A stretch of 5,962 bases of DNA from Pseudomonadota bacterium (GTDB lineage Bacteria; Desulfobacterota; Desulfobulbia; Desulfobulbales; DAOVYS01). The position numbers and the translations under genes are program-made. Each line of letters begins with the position of its first letter. The first letter of the stretch is position 1. The notes beneath the pieces are model-generated. The model was not told the origin of the DNA, did no database searches, and saw only the letters and a list, made by a program, of their open reading frames with translations. Shown here one piece after another: positions 1-4,218 of this stretch. Location of the stretch: contig DAOVYS010000177.1 in NCBI GenBank assembly GCA_030635485.1, forward strand, positions 1 through 5,962, in the 5' to 3' direction.

Positions 1-56
1 TGCTCATCATCGCCAATCAAGAAACGAATTAAAATATTTGTATCTACTCCTTTCAT
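1..56 (-). CDS. PIN-domain (VapC-like) toxin, N-terminal fragment
   Basis: Only the first 18 codons are in the window; the gene continues past the left edge. The visible peptide MKGVDTNILIRFLIGDDE is the classic start of a PIN-domain ribonuclease. The VDTN motif carries the first acidic metal-binding residue (Asp5), followed by a hydrophobic strand/helix and an acidic turn. Such proteins are Mg2+-dependent RNases that act as the toxin of type II VapBC-like modules. The ATG at 56-54 overlaps the antitoxin TGA (55-53) as ATGA, which implies translational coupling. An AAGGAT Shine-Dalgarno (65-70 on the plus strand) lies 8 nt upstream, inside the antitoxin gene. Assignment to the PIN fold is secure for so short a stretch because of the motif and the partner gene. 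The RNA target and exact subfamily cannot be told. Confidence 0.85.
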   Translation of the reverse strand, partial: MKGVDTNILIRFLIGDDE

Positions 57-301
57 TTAAATTTATCCTTCATTCTGTTTCTAATCGCATCATCCATAGC
101 TTCAAGAGTCACAGCTTTTCTACCGGGTCTATGTAATTTGCAGAAAATGTCGTCTACTTTTTTGGAGATAGGCCTGATTATGGCTTCTCTTTTTTCTGTG
201 ACAATGATCTCAATTTTATCGCCGGTATGCAATTTCAGAGCTTCTCTTATTTCTTTTGGGATAGTAACCTGACCCTTAGTTGTGAGAGTTGCCAGCGCCA
301 T
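53..301 (-). CDS. AbrB/SpoVT-type antitoxin (VapB/MazE-like) of a PIN toxin
   Basis: This 82-residue protein has an N-terminal swapped-hairpin AbrB/SpoVT DNA-binding domain (about residues 4-46), recognisable from TTKGQVTIPKEIREAL and the following GDKIEI strand. The C-terminal tail (about 47-82) has the LHRPGRKAVTLEAMDDAIRN segment typical of antitoxins that wrap around a PIN toxin. By family knowledge it should dimerise, bind its own promoter and neutralise the downstream nuclease. The ATG at 301 is preceded by AAGGAG (308-313 on the plus strand) at 6-nt spacing, so the start is well supported. Its stop overlaps the toxin start by 4 nt. The gene is full length for the family. An upstream palindrome at 325-339 is a likely autoregulatory operator. 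The lysine-rich C-terminus (MKDKFK) is usual for the group. Confidence 0.92.
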   Translation of the reverse strand: MALATLTTKGQVTIPKEIREALKLHTGDKIEIIVTEKREAIIRPISKKVDDIFCKLHRPGRKAVTLEAMDDAIRNRMKDKFK

Positions 302-324
302 ATTATTCTCCTTACTTTTTTTAT

Positions 325-339
325 CATCTTACTAAGATG
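325..339. promoter_or_regulatory. Palindromic operator candidate for the antitoxin
   Basis: CATCTTA-C-TAAGATG is a perfect 7-bp inverted repeat with a 1-bp centre, lying 24 bp upstream of the antitoxin start and overlapping the likely -10 region. A third TAAGATG half-site occurs at 389-395. AbrB-type antitoxins usually repress their own operon through such palindromes, so this placement suggests autoregulation. Binding is inferred, not shown. Confidence 0.6.
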
Positions 340-364
340 TAAGGTAAATGCGGCTTGATGTCAA
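336..364 (-). promoter_or_regulatory. Sigma-70-like promoter for the toxin-antitoxin pair
   Basis: On the minus strand a perfect -35 TTGACA (plus 359-364) is followed after 17 bp by TACATC (plus 336-341), a weak match to TATAAT (3 of 6). The predicted start point falls in or next to the palindrome at 325-339, leaving a leader of roughly 25-30 nt before the antitoxin ATG. The -35 is strong and the -10 is poor, so the call is moderate. Confidence 0.5.
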
Positions 365-395
365 GAAATATTATGGGTTGGAACACAGTAAGATG

Positions 396-460
396 GTCTA
401 ATCGCTACGCTCACCCGACTGCGCCACGATTCCAGGCGACGCCGATCGCCGGGAACGATC
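396..460. other. GC-rich non-coding patch with a hairpin between the TA pair and cysK
   Basis: Positions 401-460 are about two-thirds G+C by my count, unlike the AT-rich flanks. They contain an imperfect inverted repeat, TTCCAGGCGA (430-439) and TCGCCGGGAA (446-455), 10 bp with one mismatch and a 6-nt loop. It lies downstream of cysK on the minus strand but has no following T run, so a classical intrinsic terminator is not supported. The GGAATCGTGGCGCA wording on the minus strand is reminiscent of terminal-repeat regions of IS21-like elements, which would make it a relic. That is only an impression. No ORF is seen. Confidence 0.4.
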
Positions 461-480
461 ACTATCTCGAAGCAAATTTT

Positions 481-1416
481 TTAATCCCCCAATGCTTTCT
501 CAAACAACTCCGTGCTTAAATAGCGTTCTCCCGTGCTTGGCAATACCACAACAATCCGCTTGCCGGCAGATTCCTTTCGTCTTGCGACCTTAATCGCAGC
601 GCTTAAGGCAGCGCCTGATGAAATCCCGCACAAAACGCCTTCTCTTTTGGCAAGCAGACGCGCCATTTGAAAGGCCTCATCATTTGTTGCCGTGATGACT
701 TCATCGATCAGTGAGATATCGAGTATATCAGGGACAAAACCTGCGCCTATCCCCTGGATTTTGTGTTTACCCGGTGACCCGCCTGACAGGACCTTTGAGT
801 CTTCCGGCTCAACCGCTATTGCCATGAAGGCGGGATTCTTCTTTTTTATCACTTGGGAGACCCCGGTTATAGTGCCTCCGGTTCCCACACCTGAAACAAA
901 AATGTCCACTTTGCCTCCCGTATCTTCCCAGATCTCTTTCGCGGTCGTCTCCCTGTGCGATTTGACATTTGCCTGATTTGAAAACTGATCAGGCATAAAG
1001 ACGTTGCCCCCCTGATCCACCATACGTCTAGCCTCGGCAATGGCTCCCTTCATGCCTTCAGCGCCCGGCGTCAGAATCAGTTCCGCCCCCAGATGATTCA
1101 GCAGTTTGCGCCTCTCAATGCTCATTGTATCGGGCATGGTTAGAGTTAGACGATAATCTTTTCTTGCGCAGATAAAGGCTAATGCGATTCCAGTATTTCC
1201 ACTTGTAGGTTCAACAATGTGGGTTTGCTGAGTAATCGCCCCCCTTTCTTCCCCATCCGCGATCATATATGCCGCAGGTCTATCCTTTACACTTCCCAAA
1301 GGATTGAAGAATTCAAGTTTGGCAACTATCTCTCCTTCCAGATCAATGCCCAGGTTATCCAGTCTTACAAGAGGAGTTGATCCGATAGTTTCAATTACCG
1401 TGTCAAATACCTTCAT
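481..1416 (-). CDS. cysK: Cysteine synthase (O-acetylserine sulfhydrylase), CysK
   Basis: This PLP enzyme of 311 residues replaces the acetyl group of O-acetylserine with sulfide to give cysteine; it is cytosolic. Fold-type II landmarks are all present: the PLP Schiff-base lysine in GSVKDR (Lys44), the substrate/acetate loop TSGNTG (71-76), the phosphate-binding GTGGT (178-182), the IQGIGAGFVP segment (220-229), GISSGA (264-269, Ser contacting the pyridine nitrogen), and the PSTGERYLST C-terminal signature. Length and order match CysK rather than cystathionine beta-synthase, which would carry an extra domain. The ATG at 1416 has AGAGGA (1425-1430 on the plus strand) 8 nt upstream. It lies 49 nt downstream of cysE on the same strand, so the two are very likely one transcript and supply successive steps. 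No defect is visible. CysM-type substrate use cannot be excluded from sequence alone. Confidence 0.96.
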   Translation of the reverse strand: MKVFDTVIETIGSTPLVRLDNLGIDLEGEIVAKLEFFNPLGSVKDRPAAYMIADGEERGAITQQTHIVEPTSGNTGIALAFICARKDYRLTLTMPDTMSIERRKLLNHLGAELILTPGAEGMKGAIAEARRMVDQGGNVFMPDQFSNQANVKSHRETTAKEIWEDTGGKVDIFVSGVGTGGTITGVSQVIKKKNPAFMAIAVEPEDSKVLSGGSPGKHKIQGIGAGFVPDILDISLIDEVITATNDEAFQMARLLAKREGVLCGISSGAALSAAIKVARRKESAGKRIVVVLPSTGERYLSTELFEKALGD

Positions 1417-1465
1417 AATTCTTTTCCTCTATTGTTGAATACAATACCGCACCCTAAAAAGATGG

Positions 1466-2425
1466 CTATTTCAAAAATTTCAGAAGAGGCTTCTCCAACA
1501 AAACCTTGGTGTTCGGCGGTACGGATTCAGTGATCCATACGTTGCCGCCGATTACCGAATGGTTTCCTATGACCGTCTTACCCCCCAGGATCGTAGCACC
1601 TGAATAAATAATCACATCATCCTCGATAGTGGGATGGCGCTTTTTGCCTTTGAGTCTGGTCCCGGCATCTCTGGGAAGGGAGAGGGCTCCTAATGTGACA
1701 GACTGATAAAGACGCACGTTTTTTCCAATAACCGTAGTCTCTCCGATTACGACCCCGGTCCCGTGATCAATAACAAACGCCTCCCCGATTTGCGCTCCAG
1801 GGTGGATATCAATACCAGTGATACTGTGTGCATGCTCCGTCATGATCCTTGGGAGAAGAGGGACATCATGTTTGTAAAGCAGATGAGCGACCCTATAGAC
1901 TGCAATTGCAAATAGCCCTGGATAACTGAAAATGATTTCATCGTAACTTTTTGCAGCAGGATCCCCCTCATAGGCGGCCTTAACGTCAAGAGCCAGGGTT
2001 TTACGAATGGAGGGTACGGATTCAATTACTGAAATGGCAATAAAATGACCACGTGAAACACAATCACTGCACGGAATATTATATTTACGGCAATCGTGCC
2101 TTATACTGCAGCTGATCTGTTCAGAGAGAAGTGTGAAAAGGCGAGAAACTGTTTTACCCAAATAATATTTCAGATTCAGTGGATCGATCCGTTCCCTGTT
2201 GTAATAGCCAGGAAAAAGTACTTCCATGAGATTTTCTATTATTGCAATTACATGCTCTTTTGACGGAATAGGCTCGTAGTCTATGTGAACAAAGCAGTCC
2301 TGATCGTCTTGGCAGTTATCGATAACACTATTAATAAGTTCAGGAAGTTTGGCCTTAACCCACAATGTTGAGTCAGTTTCCGTTTTACATACATCTTCAA
2401 GCTGTTTTGTGTGTTTGGTTTCCAT
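1466..2425 (-). CDS. cysE: Serine O-acetyltransferase, EpsC-type CysE
   Basis: This enzyme makes O-acetylserine from serine and acetyl-CoA, the committed step of cysteine synthesis. It has 319 residues, longer than E. coli CysE (273) because of a long helical N-terminal half, as in the EpsC branch. The C-terminal left-handed beta-helix (about 200-300) shows hexapeptide repeats. Catalytic residues align with E. coli: Asp206 in IDIHPGAQIG, Asp220-His221 in DHGTG, and His264 in KKRHPTI. ALDVKAAYEGDPAAKS (145-160) and SYPGLFAIAVYRVAHLL (167-183) are EpsC hallmarks. Four cysteines (106, 112, 119, 122) form a C-X5-C-X6-C-X2-C cluster that could bind metal or sense redox; this is inference. The C-terminus ends in Lys after LLEKPLLKFLK, without the terminal Ile that docks into CysK in enteric bacteria. 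The ATG at 2425 has GGAGG (2433-2437 on the plus strand) at 7-nt spacing. It is first in the operon with cysK. Confidence 0.95.
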   Translation of the reverse strand: METKHTKQLEDVCKTETDSTLWVKAKLPELINSVIDNCQDDQDCFVHIDYEPIPSKEHVIAIIENLMEVLFPGYYNRERIDPLNLKYYLGKTVSRLFTLLSEQISCSIRHDCRKYNIPCSDCVSRGHFIAISVIESVPSIRKTLALDVKAAYEGDPAAKSYDEIIFSYPGLFAIAVYRVAHLLYKHDVPLLPRIMTEHAHSITGIDIHPGAQIGEAFVIDHGTGVVIGETTVIGKNVRLYQSVTLGALSLPRDAGTRLKGKKRHPTIEDDVIIYSGATILGGKTVIGNHSVIGGNVWITESVPPNTKVLLEKPLLKFLK

Positions 2426-2488
2426 TTTTTATCCTCCCTTGCCGAAAGATCCCAACGCACAAGAAGCACCCCTCTTATTCTTGCTGTA

Positions 2489-2499
2489 CCACATTGTGG
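2489..2499. repeat. Small palindrome in the cysE leader
   Basis: CCACA-T-TGTGG is a perfect 5-bp inverted repeat with a 1-nt centre, followed toward cysE by a further inverted repeat, CAAGAA (2460-2465) with TTCTTG (2478-2483). Both lie within about 75 nt of the cysE start and could fold in its mRNA leader. The loop of the first is too small to form a stable RNA hairpin unless the stem is shortened, so a protein-binding site is equally possible. Confidence 0.3.
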
Positions 2500-2514
2500 A
2501 AGCAAATTACAATT

Positions 2515-2581
2515 ACTTACACATTGACTGATGTATTTCTCCTCTTTGTCAATGTAAGTGAGACACTTACCCCTGGGTAAG
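2515..2581. promoter_or_regulatory. Palindrome cluster upstream of cysE (operator or attenuator candidate)
   Basis: Four alternating copies of one word occur in 66 bp: CTTAC (2516-2520), GTAAG (2554-2558), CTTAC (2566-2570) and GTAAG (2577-2581). They build a perfect GTAAGTG-aga-CACTTAC palindrome (2554-2570), a perfect CTTACCC-ct-GGGTAAG palindrome (2566-2581) and a long-range pairing of ACTTAC/ATTGAC (2515-2520, 2523-2528) with GTCAATGTAAGT (2548-2559). These share arms, so as RNA they exclude one another. It sits 90-156 bp upstream of cysE. It may be a repressor or activator site for sulfur control, or a leader switch; the regulator is unknown. Confidence 0.5.
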
Positions 2582-2668
2582 GAGGCGGATAGGGAGGGGA
2601 AGAAGATGTGAAAATGGGGTAACTATTCAACAGCACTCCATAGGAAGGCGACCTGATTTATGAGTATG

Positions 2669-2700
2669 TCATCCCCGCATGTAGCAAGCGGGGATCCATG
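2669..2700. repeat. REP/dRS3-like palindromic intergenic repeat
   Basis: ATCCCCGC (2671-2678) and GCGGGGAT (2688-2695) form a perfect 8-bp inverted repeat around a 9-nt loop, flanked by GTC and CCATG. The form GTCAT(C/T)CCCGC...GCGGG(A/G)ATCC is that of a widely dispersed bacterial palindromic repeat, known as dRS3 in Neisseria and seen in many proteobacteria. Such units lie between genes and can form hairpins. A function as a terminator is not supported on the minus strand, since no T run follows. Confidence 0.6.
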
Positions 2701-2721
2701 TTATTTTTAAAATAGAGGCCG

Positions 2722-2747
2722 GGGCCGATCCACGCGGCCCTGATCGG
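2722..2747. repeat. GC-rich inverted repeat
   Basis: GGGCCG (2722-2727) pairs with CGGCCC (2735-2740) across 7 nt. An alternative CCGATC (2725-2730) pairs with GATCGG (2742-2747). The two share bases and exclude each other. It lies next to the REP-like repeat and may be part of the same composite intergenic element. No role is evident. Confidence 0.4.
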
Positions 2748-2770
2748 GTTTATCATTATTTCTCCAGTGG

Positions 2771-2827
2771 AAAAACGTCCTTAAATAATTCAATAAAATA
2801 ACAAGTTATTTGCTTATTTAAGGATGT
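2771..2827 (-). terminator. Nested AT-rich hairpin with T tract, possible hypE terminator
   Basis: An outer stem of 14 bp (2775-2788 with 2814-2827, one G-T wobble, core TCCTTAAATAA/TTATTTAAGGA) encloses an inner perfect stem AAATAAC-aa-GTTATTT (2796-2811). Read on the minus strand the outer stem is followed by a short run of T (plus 2771-2775 are all A). This could end transcription from hypE, whose stop is about 120 nt upstream of it. The stem is AT-rich and the T run short, so a cruciform or a small inserted element is an alternative. Confidence 0.45.
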
Positions 2828-2949
2828 CTCCTATATTCCCATAATACCCAAATGACTGCTTGAGCCTTTTTTGAAATTGCCGCTAAAATAGAGGCTGATA
2901 AACGCAGGAACGAGTATCTTCTAAAATTTAGACCGCCCCCCGTTGTACA

Positions 2950-3960
2950 TCAACAGATCCTGGGCAGCTGTTCACCGGTAAGCGTGTCCACCATCCTGGT
3001 TCCGCCTACTCTGGTATGCATGAAGACCTTTCCAGGGGTGTCGGCCACTACCTCACCGATCACGCATGCATCTTTGCCGAACTCATCCTCTTTGACCGCG
3101 TCCAGGACCTGCTCCGCCTGATCCGGGCCGACAAATGCCAGGAGTTTGCCTTCATTTGCAACATAGAGCGGATCAAATCCAAGCAGTTCACATATTGCCG
3201 CAACCTCGGGTCTCACAGGGATTGCTGTTTCATGGATTCGGATCCCGACGTTCGATGCTTCTGCAATTTCATTCAATGCGGTCCCTACCCCTCCACGGGT
3301 CGGATCCCTCAGAACGTGTATTTTGCTGCCCGCCTCAAACATCCCCTTGACCATATGGTTTAAGGGGGCGGAATCGCTTTTAACCGGAGAATCAAAGGTC
3401 AGCCCTTCACGTTGCGTGAGAATAGTCATACCGTGATCAGCAATGGTGCCGCTCAATATTATCTTATCCCCGGGCTGCGCCAGGCCGGCTGAAACATTTA
3501 CGTTCTCCGGTATCACACCGATTCCGGATGTATTGATAAATATCTTGTCAATAGCTCCATGCGGCACCACCTTGGTATCACCCGTCACAATCATGACGCC
3601 TGCCTTGTCCGCGGCAATCCGCATCTGATCAACTATCTTTTTTAACTCATCAACTGAAAATCCCTCTTCCATGACAAGGCCTACGCTCAGATAAAGCGGG
3701 TCGCCACCGCACATTGCCACATCATTTACAGTCCCGTTTACCGCCAGATCACCGATATTTCCTCCAGGGAAAAAAATCGGATCAACTGTGTATGTATCCG
3801 TGGAAAAAGCAAGCCTTGTTCCATTCATATCAAGTATAGCCCCGTCATTCAGCTGCGAGAGGATAGTATTGTCAAACGCAGGCAGCATGATGTCTGCTAT
3901 CAGGCTGTGCGACATTTTTCCACCGCTACCGTGATCAAGAAGGATTTTGTCGATTTTCAT
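2950..3960 (-). CDS. hypE: HypE, carbamoyl dehydratase for [NiFe]-hydrogenase maturation
   Basis: HypE takes the carbamoyl group delivered by HypF onto its C-terminal cysteine and dehydrates it with ATP to a thiocyanate, which supplies the CN ligands of the hydrogenase iron on the HypC-HypD scaffold; it is cytosolic. The protein has 336 residues, the same as E. coli HypE, and ends in the diagnostic PRIC with acceptor Cys336. Family landmarks: glycine-rich HGSGGK (10-15), STDTYTVDP (53-61), FFPGGNIGDLAVNGTVNDVAMCGG (63-86), VTGDTK (125-130), DPTRGGV (219-225) and ANEGK (268-272). These belong to the AIRS/PurM-like ATP-binding superfamily, and the PRIC tail separates it from SelD and ThiL. The start ATG is fixed by an in-frame TAA two codons upstream, yet no Shine-Dalgarno is visible. 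No hyp or hydrogenase gene is adjacent; partners must be elsewhere. Confidence 0.97.
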   Translation of the reverse strand: MKIDKILLDHGSGGKMSHSLIADIMLPAFDNTILSQLNDGAILDMNGTRLAFSTDTYTVDPIFFPGGNIGDLAVNGTVNDVAMCGGDPLYLSVGLVMEEGFSVDELKKIVDQMRIAADKAGVMIVTGDTKVVPHGAIDKIFINTSGIGVIPENVNVSAGLAQPGDKIILSGTIADHGMTILTQREGLTFDSPVKSDSAPLNHMVKGMFEAGSKIHVLRDPTRGGVGTALNEIAEASNVGIRIHETAIPVRPEVAAICELLGFDPLYVANEGKLLAFVGPDQAEQVLDAVKEDEFGKDACVIGEVVADTPGKVFMHTRVGGTRMVDTLTGEQLPRIC

Positions 3961-4037
3961 GGATTATATGTTGGAAGATTTTATGATTATTCAGGGTCGC
4001 AGTCTATGTTGCTTTATCAAAAATCACCGCCGACAAA

Positions 4038-4148
4038 ATGATACATAATATCTCGCTTTCTCTCAACGCTAATATCGACACAAAAAGAAAAGAGATGGAT
4101 TTTCGCCCTTTCTTTTTCAGCAGAAAAAGGTACATTCCCATCCAGTAA
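4038..4148 (+). other. Possible upstream short ORF (36 codons, internal start 17 codons) before the ABC-F gene
   Basis: An open frame starts at ATG 4038 and, in the same frame, at ATG 4095, ending at tandem TAA TAA (4146-4151), 70 nt before the ABC-F start. The shorter version would encode MDFRPFFFSRKRYIPIQ. The start at 4095 follows a purine-rich AAAAAGAAAAGAG stretch, but no properly spaced Shine-Dalgarno is seen for either start. Leader peptides are known upstream of some antibiotic-resistance ABC-F genes; that this is one is inference. It could equally be chance in A/T-rich sequence. Confidence 0.2.
4082..4129 (+). promoter_or_regulatory. Competing hairpins in the ABC-F leader
   Basis: TTTCTTTTT (4109-4117) can pair with upstream AAAAAGAAA (4082-4090) across 18 nt. 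The overlapping CTTTTTC (4112-4118) can instead pair with GAAAAAG (4123-4129) across a 4-nt AGCA loop. The two structures exclude each other and lie 90-137 nt before the ABC-F start codon. No T run follows the second hairpin, so a transcription terminator is not formed there. The pairs are all A-T rich and weak. Confidence 0.3.
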
Positions 4149-4218
4149 TAAATTGTTTTTGAGCGAACCATTAACCAACACCTGAATCAGGAACAAATAA
4201 AAGGCCTTCATTAAAACC

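Larger units (their letters stand above)
2426..2949. other. 524-bp non-coding region rich in inverted repeats
   Basis: No credible gene lies between hypE and cysE; the short open frames here lack a start with a proper ribosome site or overlap cysE out of frame. From the cysE side outward the region holds the Shine-Dalgarno, small palindromes (2460-2483, 2489-2499), a GTAAG/CTTAC palindrome cluster (2515-2581), a purine-rich stretch (2581-2611 on the plus strand), a REP-like hairpin (2671-2695), a GC-rich hairpin (2722-2740), a nested AT-rich hairpin (2775-2827), and a 12-bp direct repeat at 2708-2719 and 2884-2895. The cysE-cysK promoter must lie here, but I could not find a convincing -35/-10 pair. 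A TTGACA on the minus strand (plus 2548-2553) has no matching -10 at normal spacing. Confidence 0.7.
3961..4218. other. Divergent intergenic region between hypE and the ABC-F gene
   Basis: These 258 bp must carry start signals for both genes. On the minus strand a perfect TATAAT (plus 3963-3968) sits only 2 nt before the hypE ATG, too close to give a transcript that includes the start codon, and has no -35; it is probably chance. On the plus side there are A/T-rich pairing segments (4082-4129) and a short ORF. A 69-codon open frame on the minus strand (4226-4017) overlaps the ABC-F start, shows no domain and has no good ribosome site, so I do not call it a gene. Confidence 0.6.

Noticed and set aside
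692..976. 94-codon plus-strand open frame inside cysK
   Set aside because: It is the antisense of a well-supported gene, with no domain and no ribosome site.
2484..2500. T-box-like core GTGGTACaGC on the minus strand upstream of cysE
   Set aside because: It resembles the T-box antiterminator sequence, but the position that should match the tRNA-Cys discriminator (UGGA expected) is T. No stem I or specifier loop is recognisable upstream, and no terminator T run follows.
2426..2949. CRISPR array
   Set aside because: The repeats here are palindromes of different sequence without regular spacing; there are no repeat-spacer units.
2950..2955. Possible selenocysteine read-through at the hypE TGA stop
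   Set aside because: The protein ends exactly at the PRIC tail whose terminal Cys must be the last residue for function, so the TGA is a true stop.
3016..3363. 115-codon plus-strand open frame inside hypE
   Set aside because: It is the antisense of HypE, whose motifs are complete across the same interval.
2950..3960. Assignment as SelD (selenophosphate synthase)
   Set aside because: It shares the AIRS fold, but the N-terminal HGSGGK and the PRIC C-terminus with HypE length are diagnostic of HypE.
3963..3968. Perfect TATAAT on the minus strand before hypE
   Set aside because: It lies 2 nt from the start codon, so transcription would begin inside the gene, and no -35 is found.
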